Shown here in pieces: positions 17,304-25,012 of a stretch of 64,000 nucleotides of DNA. The stretch is taken from contig CAYQJS010000029.1 in NCBI GenBank assembly GCA_964417895.1, positions 1 through 64,000 on the forward strand. Reading direction: 5' to 3'. Both the position numbers and the translations under genes were made by a program. Origin of the DNA: CAYQJS01 sp964417895. Its GTDB lineage: Bacteria > Chloroflexota > UBA6077 > SHYK01. Each line of letters opens with the position of its first letter. Within the stretch, counting starts at the first letter, position 1. Below the pieces are notes generated by a model. It made no database searches. It was given only the letters and a program-made list of their open reading frames with translations, and was not told the DNA's origin.

Positions 17304-17732
17304 ATGGATTTCAAGCTTGAACTCGTGCTGATCCCCGTGACCGACATCGACCGGGCCAAGGCGTTCTACGTCGAGAAGTGCGGCTTCACCCTGGACGTCG
17401 ACCACCAGCCGAACGACGAGTTTCGCGTCGTTCAGCTGACGCCGCCGGGCTCGGCGTGCTCGATCACCATTGGGAAGGGGATCACGGATGCGGCGCCGGG
17501 CTCCTACCGCGGTACACACCTGGTCGTCCTCGACATCGAGGCGGCTCGCGCGGAGCTCATCGGCCGCGGCCTCGTGGTCAGCGACATCCGGCACTTCGAT
17601 CGCGAGGCGGGCGAATGGAAGCCGGGCGTCGATCCGGCTCATGCCGAGTACGGCTCGTTCGCCGATTTCAGCGATCCTGATGGCAACACCTGGGTCCTGC
17701 AGGAGGCCCACCGAAACGAGTCAGGTGGGTGA
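17304..17732 (+). CDS. VOC-family (glyoxalase/dioxygenase-like) protein
   Basis: A 142-residue single-domain protein, ATG at 17304 after AAAGGAGG. Typical vicinal-oxygen-chelate features: LIPVTDIDRAKAFYVEKCGF at the start, GTHLVVLDIEAARAELIGRG in the middle, and FADFSDPDGNTWVLQEAH at the end, supplying a His and a Glu consistent with metal binding. The family includes glyoxalase I, bleomycin-resistance proteins and extradiol dioxygenases; this short form usually cannot be assigned a substrate. It stands alone between a terminator and the convergent [2Fe-2S] subunit gene, 12 bp away. Confidence 0.85.
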   Translation: MDFKLELVLIPVTDIDRAKAFYVEKCGFTLDVDHQPNDEFRVVQLTPPGSACSITIGKGITDAAPGSYRGTHLVVLDIEAARAELIGRGLVVSDIRHFDREAGEWKPGVDPAHAEYGSFADFSDPDGNTWVLQEAHRNESGG

Positions 17733-17744
17733 TTGGGACGATCG

Positions 17745-18260
17745 CTAGACCGGGTGCCTCATAGCGGTCGCGGCCGCCCTTATGGCCGCGACGATGTTGT
17801 AGTAGCCGGTACAGCGGCAGATGTTGCCGTCCATGCCGACTTTGATTTCTTCGTCGGTCGGATTCGGGTTCTCTTCGAGGAGTGACAGCGCCGCCAAGAG
17901 CATGCCCGGCGTGCAGAACCCGCACTGGAGTGCGTGGTGCTCGTGGAAGGCCTGCTGTATCGGATGCAGGCCGGCGTCGGTCGCCAGCCCCTCGACCGTC
18001 AGGACATCAGCGCCCCGCGCTTGAACGGCCAGCATCAGGCAAGATTTCACAAGCTGCCCATCGACGATCACCGTGCACGCACCACAGACGCCATGTTCAC
18101 AGCCCACATGGGTACCGGTGAGGCCTATATCGTGCCGAATGAAGTCAGAGAGCAGCCGACGCGGCTCCACGTAGCGCTCGCATGCAACGCCGTTCAACCG
18201 CATGCTGACAGCCGCTTTCGGGGGACGAGCCACCAGCGGCTCGCTCATATACCGACTCAC
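17745..18260 (-). CDS. Molybdenum hydroxylase [2Fe-2S] small subunit
   Basis: A 171-residue protein from the GTG at 18260; an internal ATG at 18248 is also possible. It carries both clusters of the family. The plant-ferredoxin-type set is Cys54, Cys59, Cys62 and Cys74 (CEHGVCGACTV...SC). The helical-domain set is Cys113, Cys116, Cys148 and Cys150 (CGFCTPG...CRCTGY). It passes electrons from the Mo centre to the FAD subunit. The start codon overlaps the stop of the FAD-subunit gene as GTGA, so the two are translationally coupled. The matching large subunit is either at 13741 (opposite strand) or at 25009 (same strand, upstream). Confidence 0.95.
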   Translation of the reverse strand: MSRYMSEPLVARPPKAAVSMRLNGVACERYVEPRRLLSDFIRHDIGLTGTHVGCEHGVCGACTVIVDGQLVKSCLMLAVQARGADVLTVEGLATDAGLHPIQQAFHEHHALQCGFCTPGMLLAALSLLEENPNPTDEEIKVGMDGNICRCTGYYNIVAAIRAAATAMRHPV

Positions 18261-19174
18261 CCCTTCCCGTGCCCTCCCCCGTCGAGCGGGAGGGCTTGCG
18301 ATGAGCTGGCCATTGCCCGGTCAGCCGCGGTTGTCAGCGCGCGCCGCGCGTAAACCGTGGCCATCTCCTTGCGGTACGCCACGCTGCCGTGCACGTCGGC
18401 TGCCGGGTCGGTATCGTCACCGGCAAGCCGGCCCGCCTCCATGAATGCCTCGGTTGTCGGCCGCTGGCCGCGGAGCGCTGCTTCCGCGCGGCGCGCGCGA
18501 ATCGGTGTGGCGCCGACCCCACCCAGCGCGAGCCGTGCGTCGGCGATCCCTCCGTCTTCAATCGTCACGACTGCCGCGGCAGAGACGATGGCATAGGTGC
18601 CAAGCTGGCGACTTAGCTCCAGAAACGCACAGCCCGAGCCGGTTTGGAGTGCGGGGAAGCGAATCTCCACGAGAAGCTCGTCGGCTTCAAGCGCTGTCGT
18701 GAGGAACGACAGAAAGAAATCCGAGGCGGGTACTGTACGCATCCCCGATTGGCTCCCTACCACCATCTCAGCGTCCAGCGCGGTCGCGATGGTCGGCAGC
18801 TCAGCGGCCGGATCCGCGTGCGCCAAGCTGCCACCGAACGTGCCCCGAAAGCGCACCTGCCTGTCCCCGACCTGGGGCATGGCCTCAGTGAGAAGCGGGG
18901 TCCGGCGCGCAACCTCTGCTGAGCGCTCGACGGTACGGTGGCGGGTGAGCGCCCCGATGACTAGCCCGCCCTGCTCCTCGCGCACGTAGTCCAGCTCGTG
19001 CAGCCCATTGATGTCGACGAGGTGATTGGTCCGCGCCAGACGCATGTTGAGCATGGGCATCAAGCTCTGACCGCCCGCGAGAACCTTCGCATCATCGTCA
19101 CGAAGGTCCCGCAGCAGCTCGAGAGCTGCGTTAAGCGAGGACGGCGCGTGATAGTAGAAGGGGGCCGGCTTCAT
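18257..19174 (-). CDS. Molybdenum hydroxylase FAD-binding middle subunit
   Basis: A 305-residue CoxM/CutM-type protein. FAD-binding motifs are present: VLAGGQSLMPMLNMRLA at about residues 35-51 and FRGTFGGSLAHADPAAELPT around 108-127, with the C-terminal domain shared by CO dehydrogenase flavoproteins (ADARLALGGVGATPIRA). It transfers electrons from the [2Fe-2S] subunit to an acceptor. The gene starts nine bases after the Rieske oxygenase stop and overlaps the small-subunit gene by four bases, so the three are likely one transcript. Confidence 0.95.
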   Translation of the reverse strand: MKPAPFYYHAPSSLNAALELLRDLRDDDAKVLAGGQSLMPMLNMRLARTNHLVDINGLHELDYVREEQGGLVIGALTRHRTVERSAEVARRTPLLTEAMPQVGDRQVRFRGTFGGSLAHADPAAELPTIATALDAEMVVGSQSGMRTVPASDFFLSFLTTALEADELLVEIRFPALQTGSGCAFLELSRQLGTYAIVSAAAVVTIEDGGIADARLALGGVGATPIRARRAEAALRGQRPTTEAFMEAGRLAGDDTDPAADVHGSVAYRKEMATVYARRALTTAADRAMASSSQALPLDGGGHGKG

Positions 19175-19183
19175 CCAGCCGGC

Positions 19184-20458
19184 TCAGGACCGCCCGGCGG
19201 CTACCTGGCCGAGATCGGCGTTGAAATACTCCTGCGGGTCGTTGCCTCGGATGTAGACGATCTCGTTCTGTGCCGGGTCCCGAATGATGTGCTTCGGGTC
19301 CAGCCCCTTCTGCACGTCGGCGATCGCCTTCAGGATAGTCAGCCGCGTCGCCGTGAGCGGCTGATCGTGCGCTCCCAGGTGCTCGAGGCTGCGGTCCATC
19401 ACAGGGAAGCCCTGCGTCTCGTTCGCCATGGTGTCCTGTGAGCGGAACGTGGCGGATTTGGTCGGGTCGATACCCGTGATCGAGTCCATGTTCTCGTAGT
19501 CTCGGCCATAGTCCTGATCTGCCCTCGGGTGTACCAGCTCGCCGTCCGGGGGTCGCTGGACGGGCGTGCCGTCCGGGTTGAACGGGGCGAAATTCACTCG
19601 GAAGCGCTTGCAGTGACCGTCGTCGACGGGCACATACCAGGTGTGGGCCTTCGCAATGTCGTTCCGGGGTCGCTCCCTCCCCATGTCGCGGGCCTGGCCG
19701 CCATCGTTCCGAACGGTGTCGTAGTCGCGTCCACTCTGCAGCAGGAAACCCGTGGGCATGATGAAATGGGAGAAGATGGTCCCCATCACCGCGCCCGGGT
19801 GCGACTTGTAGATTCGCGACCACACTCCGTAGTCGATCTCGGCGATGTCCACCTTCGGCTTGGGCTGGGATGCCAGCTCGTGCTTCTTCTGGGACCAGTT
19901 CGCCATGTGGAGATACGCCGCGTGAATGGTGTCGAGCGCACCCTCGAGGTGCTGCAGATAGCCGCCATTGGCGTCGTACCACTCGCATCGGCGGGTGCCA
20001 TCTGTTCGCACGAGGGCTTCATATCGGGGAAGAAGTGGCATTCTGTCGGGCGGCCCCATGTACGTGAAGACGAGGCCCCCCAGCTCCTGACACGGATACG
20101 CTGGGTGCCGAATGTGGTCCTTAAACGTTTCGTCCGGCTCGGCTGGCTGCTCGAGGCAGCGCCCGGCGACGTCGTACAGCCAGCCGTGCATGGGACAGCG
20201 GATTCCGCCATCTTCGACCCGCCCATAGGCGAGGGACACTAATCGGTGGGAGCAGTGGACGCCGAGCAGGCCGGGTTTGTTGTCGCGATCTCGGAAGAGG
20301 ACGAGATCCTCCCCGAGGATACGGATCTCTCTGGGCTGGCCCCCAGGAGTGAGCTGGCTCGACATGCTCACCGGGTGCCAGTAGCGGCGCATGTACTCCC
20401 CTCCGGGCGTACCGGGCCCGACGTGGGTGAGCAGATCGTTCATTTCCTTGGTTAACAT
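19184..20458 (-). CDS. Rieske non-haem iron oxygenase, large subunit
   Basis: A 424-residue oxygenase, ATG at 20458 after AGGGAGG. The Rieske [2Fe-2S] centre is Cys69-x-His71 and Cys88-x2-His91 (CSHRLVSL...CPMHGW). The mononuclear iron site is Asp176-x2-His179-x4-His184 (DTIHAAYLH). This plan matches the phthalate 4,5-dioxygenase/vanillate demethylase (VanA) type, which acts as a homo-oligomer with a separate reductase. No ferredoxin or reductase gene is in the window. It is a close paralogue of the gene at 33542, with identical spacing of both metal sites. Placed between UbiD and the hydroxylase subunits it fits aromatic-ring or ether oxidation; the substrate is unknown. Confidence 0.93.
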   Translation of the reverse strand: MLTKEMNDLLTHVGPGTPGGEYMRRYWHPVSMSSQLTPGGQPREIRILGEDLVLFRDRDNKPGLLGVHCSHRLVSLAYGRVEDGGIRCPMHGWLYDVAGRCLEQPAEPDETFKDHIRHPAYPCQELGGLVFTYMGPPDRMPLLPRYEALVRTDGTRRCEWYDANGGYLQHLEGALDTIHAAYLHMANWSQKKHELASQPKPKVDIAEIDYGVWSRIYKSHPGAVMGTIFSHFIMPTGFLLQSGRDYDTVRNDGGQARDMGRERPRNDIAKAHTWYVPVDDGHCKRFRVNFAPFNPDGTPVQRPPDGELVHPRADQDYGRDYENMDSITGIDPTKSATFRSQDTMANETQGFPVMDRSLEHLGAHDQPLTATRLTILKAIADVQKGLDPKHIIRDPAQNEIVYIRGNDPQEYFNADLGQVAAGRS

Positions 20459-20520
20459 CAATACCTCCCTGTGAGCGGCTCAGACGGTCGAAGTTTACCC
20501 CGCCTCACGGCCCAGAAGGA

Positions 20521-20602
20521 CCGCTCGTCCTGAGCCTGTCGAAGGACGGGCCCGGGCTTGCGCAACCTCGGGCTCATGGTTCGACAAGCTCACCATGAGC
20601 GG
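20521..20602. repeat. Dispersed palindromic repeat, family B
   Basis: Inverted halves CCGCTCGTCCTGAGCCTGTC-GAAGG and GGTTCGACAAGCTCACCATG-AGCGG. It occupies most of the gap between the UbiD-like and Rieske genes. Confidence 0.85.
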
Positions 20603-20656
20603 AGTTGGCGCTCGGGGCAGGCTCTCGGCTCGCCATGAACGCCTTCCTACTCTACC

Positions 20657-22072
20657 TCAGAACAGCTCCTTCCATTTCGCAACTACCTGAGCACGGAGCT
20701 CGGGGCTGGCAATGTTCGTCTTCGGAAACTCATCGATCCAGTCGTACGGCTTGCACGCGAGAATGATCGCCTGTGACGCCGTGTAGTCCCCCCGTGCCTT
20801 CTTATCGGGGGGAATGCGTGGATCGAGCGCACTCCCCATCGTGCCGTTGAGCACGTTGATCGTGGTCGCGGGGTCGCACCGCGTCCCCATCGCCCACAAG
20901 ACGTCCGCTGGGTCTCGTGGGTTGATGTCTTCGTCGACGACCACAACGAAGCGTCCCATGTAGCCACCTGCGAGGGCGAGGCCGGCCTTCAGGGCGTGCC
21001 CCGGGTATCGCTGCCTGATCTGCACGACCAGTACCCCAGGCTTCGCGAGCTGGTAGACGTCGAGCACCTCCTCGACTCCCTGTTGCTTGAGGCGTTCGAT
21101 TGTCGCCCGTGGCCCTGTCGTGAGGGCGAAGTGACTGATCCCGTTCTTAACCGGTGGGCAGCCGAAGATGATGGGGTCCGTTCGGTGGTAGAGGGCCTTG
21201 ACGCGGATGATAGGCTCGGGTCGAGTGGCGGACCCATAGTAGCCGGTCCACTCGCCGAACGGGCCTTCGTCGTGCGCCTCGACCGAAGGAGGCGGGCACT
21301 CGCCTGCGATCACGATCTCCGCGGTGGCGGGTATCGGCAGGCCCGTTACCTCCTCCCGAATCACGCGGTAGGGCGAGCCTTTGTAGTAACCGAGAACCCC
21401 ATAGTCCTTCTGGCGTCCGCCTCGGGTCAGCATTCCGCCTCCCCCGAGGAAGACCAGCGGATCGTGGCCGATGCTCACCGCCACCGGGCAGCTCGCTCCG
21501 CGGTCCCAATATTTCTGGCGGATGATCGCGCCCCTCTTGTTTGGGGTGATATAGAGGCCAACGGTATTGCGGTCGTGAACCTGTATCCGGTAGCACCCGA
21601 GCTTGATCTCGTCCGTATCGGGGTCGCGCAGGACCACTGAGCAGCCCGTGCCGAGGTAGCGGGCGTCGCCATCGTTTTCATGCCAGCGTGGGGTTGGAAA
21701 CTTCAGGAGGTCGACGTCGTCGCCGTAGAATGCGTTCTCCAGAATCGGCCCATCCTGGACTTCTACGGGGGGTAGTGGGCGACAGGCCCCGATCTTGTCG
21801 CTCCAAGCCTTCTCGGCCGCCTCGCGGTCGAGATCGATGGGGAGCCCGACGGAGAGGAGCGCACGCGTCTGCGTGTCCTGGACATTGCAAGCAATACGGT
21901 AGCCGGGCGGATACCCCTTGATGCTGTCGAAGAGGAGGCATGGCCCGTTGCGCTCGAAGTTCAGCTCGGCGAGGGTACCGATCTCGAGGTCCCAATCGGC
22001 GCCTTCGACGATACGAAGCTCCCCAATCTCCTCGCACGCATCCAGGAACTGACGCAAGTCTTCAAATGGCAT
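20657..22072 (-). CDS. UbiD-family prenylated-FMN (de)carboxylase
   Basis: A 471-residue cytosolic enzyme of full family length. Recognisable parts: MPFEDLRQFLDACEEIGELR at the start, GCYRIQVHDRNTVGLYI near residues 159-175 (prFMN-binding strand with Arg), and DEGPFGEWTGYYG at 268-280 carrying the catalytic acid region. Relatives decarboxylate 3-octaprenyl-4-hydroxybenzoate, phenolic acids, phthaloyl-CoA and similar aromatic or unsaturated acids, using the cofactor made by UbiX; no UbiX gene is in the window. It lies in a minus-strand run with an NMT1-like protein upstream and a Rieske oxygenase downstream, which supports a role in aromatic acid breakdown rather than ubiquinone synthesis. Confidence 0.92.
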   Translation of the reverse strand: MPFEDLRQFLDACEEIGELRIVEGADWDLEIGTLAELNFERNGPCLLFDSIKGYPPGYRIACNVQDTQTRALLSVGLPIDLDREAAEKAWSDKIGACRPLPPVEVQDGPILENAFYGDDVDLLKFPTPRWHENDGDARYLGTGCSVVLRDPDTDEIKLGCYRIQVHDRNTVGLYITPNKRGAIIRQKYWDRGASCPVAVSIGHDPLVFLGGGGMLTRGGRQKDYGVLGYYKGSPYRVIREEVTGLPIPATAEIVIAGECPPPSVEAHDEGPFGEWTGYYGSATRPEPIIRVKALYHRTDPIIFGCPPVKNGISHFALTTGPRATIERLKQQGVEEVLDVYQLAKPGVLVVQIRQRYPGHALKAGLALAGGYMGRFVVVVDEDINPRDPADVLWAMGTRCDPATTINVLNGTMGSALDPRIPPDKKARGDYTASQAIILACKPYDWIDEFPKTNIASPELRAQVVAKWKELF

Positions 22073-22092
22073 GGTGTCCTCTCCTCATCGGT

Positions 22093-22198
22093 TGTCATTC
22101 TGAGCCGTAGGCGAAGAATCTGGGGGAGGCGCCGAGCGGTGAGCCTGCAGCCAGCGTTTTCACCGCCCTCAGACCCTTCGCTGTCGCTCAGGGTGACA
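22093..22198. repeat. Dispersed palindromic repeat, family A
   Basis: Inverted ends TGTCATTCTGAGC and GCTCAGGGTGACA with GGCGAAGAATCTG and CAGACCCTTCGC inside, between the UbiD-like and NMT1-like genes. Confidence 0.85.
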
Positions 22199-22209
22199 CC
22201 AGGCGTCAT

Positions 22210-23226
22210 TCATATGGCGATGTTCACCGGCGGGCCAGCGGCAGCTTGGGGCCCTCCGTACAGCTCGTCGATATAGCCGCTATCGTCGATATCACGCAGG
22301 ATGCTGGTGTCCCAGATCTCGAACGGACCGACGAAGTTAGCCTCGGGATTGTGGGCAACGTCCAGGTTGTAGACGTTCCACACTGCCAGCGGATGCGGGA
22401 ACGGCTTCGGACTGAGCAGAGCGGCCCACGTCGTCCACAGATGCTCGATTTCGTCGGCGCTCGAGACCTCGATATGTCGCGCGATGGTCCGCTCCATGAT
22501 CTCGCAGGACTTCTGCTTCTCGGTCTTGAAGAAGTGGATGGCGTCGATCATAGAGCGGAGAAACGCATGCGTTGTCTCCTCGTTCGCTGCGACCCAATCA
22601 CGGTTGGCGCACATGGTCGCGTTGTGAATCACCGGGATCGCCGGGATCTCGAGCTTGTGCAGTCCTTGCTTTTCGCCCTGCCGGTCAAACGGAGGATCCA
22701 CTGCCGCCGCGGGAGCCTCGCCCCGCGCGACCGCCTCCACGGCTGACCGATAGCCGCCCCCATCGCTGCGACCGACTCGGACCCACTCGATAGTGTCGAG
22801 ATCAGCGCCACCGAGCTCCAGCGAATGCTTGAGATTGCCGAACACGCAAGGTGCGGTGGCCGTGATGATGACCTTCTTGCCGTTCAGGTCACTGGGGGAC
22901 CTCACTTCCTGCGTGGCGATCATGCGATCGTCCCAGTCGTTCTGCGCCTGAGCCAGGTACACGAACCGCTTGTCGCCCTTGGCGCGATAGTAGTACGGCT
23001 CAATGTGGAGCCCGCTCAGAACGTCGTAGGTGCCATCCAGGAGCAATGGGGCTCGCTCATCGTGCTTGATGACCCGCTGCCCCGGGATCTTGACTCCCGT
23101 GATGTCGATTCGGAGCTCGAAGCCGTGTGGGCGAGTCACACCGGAGTCGCGCCACACGTAGAGCAGCGTCATGTGGGACATCGAGCTGCACAGCATGTTG
23201 ACCTGGGGGTTCACCACTGGGGACAC
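22210..23226 (-). CDS. NMT1/periplasmic-binding-fold protein without signal peptide
   Basis: A 338-residue protein from the GTG at 23226. It has the two-lobe NMT1/TauA-like pattern: LLLDGTYDVLSGLHIEPYYY, RSPSDLNGKKVIITATAPCV, AVARGEAPAAAVDPPF. No export signal is present, which sets it apart from transport receptors. It is a paralogue of the protein at 16128, sharing the tail pattern IWDTSILRDIDDSGYIDEL. Members of this fold include 4,5-dihydroxyphthalate decarboxylase; with a UbiD decarboxylase and a Rieske oxygenase next door that is an attractive but untested idea. The 40-bp gap to the upstream lipoprotein gene suggests cotranscription. Confidence 0.7.
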   Translation of the reverse strand: MSPVVNPQVNMLCSSMSHMTLLYVWRDSGVTRPHGFELRIDITGVKIPGQRVIKHDERAPLLLDGTYDVLSGLHIEPYYYRAKGDKRFVYLAQAQNDWDDRMIATQEVRSPSDLNGKKVIITATAPCVFGNLKHSLELGGADLDTIEWVRVGRSDGGGYRSAVEAVARGEAPAAAVDPPFDRQGEKQGLHKLEIPAIPVIHNATMCANRDWVAANEETTHAFLRSMIDAIHFFKTEKQKSCEIMERTIARHIEVSSADEIEHLWTTWAALLSPKPFPHPLAVWNVYNLDVAHNPEANFVGPFEIWDTSILRDIDDSGYIDELYGGPQAAAGPPVNIAI

Positions 23227-23266
23227 TCCCTTCCGCAGCGCGCCTGCTCCATGATGGCTCCTCCTG

Positions 23267-25012
23267 CTATTCGACGTCCCAAAGATACGAGTGCCGGCTG
23301 AAGGTGCCGGATTGGCTCGGGCTGGACAGCGAGCCGTCGACGTCGTCGAAGGCGATGACGCCCCTCGCCCGTCCGAGAAAGTCGGTGGAGAAATACACGG
23401 GCATGATGTTGAGGGTCTGCACCACGTACTCGCTGATGGCCTTATAGGCGGCGGCCTGCTCGCTCTGAGCGAGCGACGTGAAGTAGCGGTTTAGCAGCGC
23501 CTCGGATTCCGGTGTCGCGCAGCCGCAGCGGTTCCCGCCCCAACGGTTTTCCGGAGCGGCCGCCGCCCCCTGCAGGCGGCCCAGAATGTTATCGCCCTGG
23601 GCTCCGGAGCTCGCTTCGTAGCCGGGGTAGGTGGCTCGATGCTGGCCGTCCCGTTGCAGCGGGCCTGGAATCGGGATCTCCTCCACCTCGAGGCCGATCC
23701 GCCGCCAGAAGTCGGAGTACACGGGCAGCTCCCAGAAGTTATCGCCCGTTGTGACCGACAGGTGGGTGTGAAACCTCCGCCCGTCGACGTTATGACGGAG
23801 GATGCCGTCTGGTCCGGGCGTCCACCCGAGCGCGGCCAGGTCAGCCCTGGCTCGCTGGGGATCGTACGCGTAGACGCGCAAGCCGTCTTTCACTGCTTCG
23901 TAGTGGAGATGCTGCGGCGAAAGGATCGACCATGCGCCGATGGACGTGCTGGCCCGCGCCGCGGCGAGGCCATCGCGGTCGAGCGCCCGATACAGGGCCC
24001 CTCTCACCCGTGGATCGAGGTTCGCGGGTTCGGCCTGGTACTCCGGACGATGCTGGGGATAGATCGTCCGGAGCCCACCCGGGCGGATGTGGACCTCGCC
24101 TGCACCGTCGCGCCAGCGTTCGACGAGCTGTTGTCCCAGCTCCTCGCTCAGTGCGCCGTCCATGAACATCTGCACTGTGCCGGCGAGCAGCTCGGCAAAA
24201 AGCGCTTGGGGGTTGGCGAACGAGCGTACGATGACGACGTCGATCTTCGGACGCCCCTGGAAGTAGCGGTCATACGCCTCGAATCGCATGCTCGTGCCTG
24301 GATCGAACGCCGTCAGGCGGAACGGCCCCAGGTGCACGTACTCGCTCGTCCAGTAGGGATGATTGACGAACGGGTCCGGAACGCCTGTAGTGACTGCTTC
24401 TCGGTAGACCGGCTCCAGGATGTGTCGCGGCATCGGCAGGAACCTGCGGGCGACGAGCACGCTGCCCAGGTAGTGGGGCGCCTGATACGTGAACACGGCC
24501 GTATGGTCGTCGGCAGCCACAACCGAGGTCATTCCCCTGGTCGCGTCGTTGCCGGAGGCTCCGTATTCCACCAGCGGCCTGTGAGAAAAAGCGAGGTCGT
24601 GCGCGGTGAACGGCGCACCGTCGTGCCACGTTACTCCCCGGCGCAGGTTGAAGGCGACGCGCATTTGCCCGTCAGGCAGGATGGACACCGTGCCGTCCTC
24701 GACAGAGGGGACCCGCTCCGCGAGTCGCCCGACGAGGGTAAAGGTCTTGGCGGTGCTGACGAGGGCCTCGTCATAGATCTCTTCGATGGACCCCCACCCT
24801 CCTGTCGGCGTCCCCTCGGAAATCATCCCAAGCGTCTTCACGGTCGTGCTGATGCCGAGCGCCAGGGTTTTTGTGCGGGCGGGCTGTCGCGGGGACCGCT
24901 CTCCCGCGTCCGTTGTCGAGGGACTGGGGCCCACACACGCGCTCAGCAGCAGGGCGCAAACTAGGGCCACCCCGGCCGCGAATCGAAGGGCGCTGGGCCT
25001 GAGGGCCGTCAC
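23267..25012 (-). CDS. ABC transporter substrate-binding lipoprotein, family 5
   Basis: A 581-residue protein from a GTG that overlaps the upstream hydroxylase stop as GTGA. The signal peptide FAAGVALVCALLLSAC puts the lipidated Cys at 26. The core has LRRGVTWHDGAPFTAHDLAF, HPYWTSEYVHLGPFRLTAFD and FQGRPKIDVVIVRSF. The tail HSYLWDVE is a variant of the NAHLWDL tail of its paralogues. Translational coupling to the Mo-hydroxylase large subunit strongly suggests receptor and enzyme act on the same or related compounds. No permease or ATPase of the Opp type accompanies it. Confidence 0.92.
   Translation of the reverse strand: MTALRPSALRFAAGVALVCALLLSACVGPSPSTTDAGERSPRQPARTKTLALGISTTVKTLGMISEGTPTGGWGSIEEIYDEALVSTAKTFTLVGRLAERVPSVEDGTVSILPDGQMRVAFNLRRGVTWHDGAPFTAHDLAFSHRPLVEYGASGNDATRGMTSVVAADDHTAVFTYQAPHYLGSVLVARRFLPMPRHILEPVYREAVTTGVPDPFVNHPYWTSEYVHLGPFRLTAFDPGTSMRFEAYDRYFQGRPKIDVVIVRSFANPQALFAELLAGTVQMFMDGALSEELGQQLVERWRDGAGEVHIRPGGLRTIYPQHRPEYQAEPANLDPRVRGALYRALDRDGLAAARASTSIGAWSILSPQHLHYEAVKDGLRVYAYDPQRARADLAALGWTPGPDGILRHNVDGRRFHTHLSVTTGDNFWELPVYSDFWRRIGLEVEEIPIPGPLQRDGQHRATYPGYEASSGAQGDNILGRLQGAAAAPENRWGGNRCGCATPESEALLNRYFTSLAQSEQAAAYKAISEYVVQTLNIMPVYFSTDFLGRARGVIAFDDVDGSLSSPSQSGTFSRHSYLWDVE

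Noticed and set aside
13741..19174. Aerobic CO dehydrogenase operon (coxMSL)
   Set aside because: The large subunit lacks the AYxCSFR active-site motif of form I enzymes and has SNRGYGR instead; subunit order and strands also differ from cox operons.
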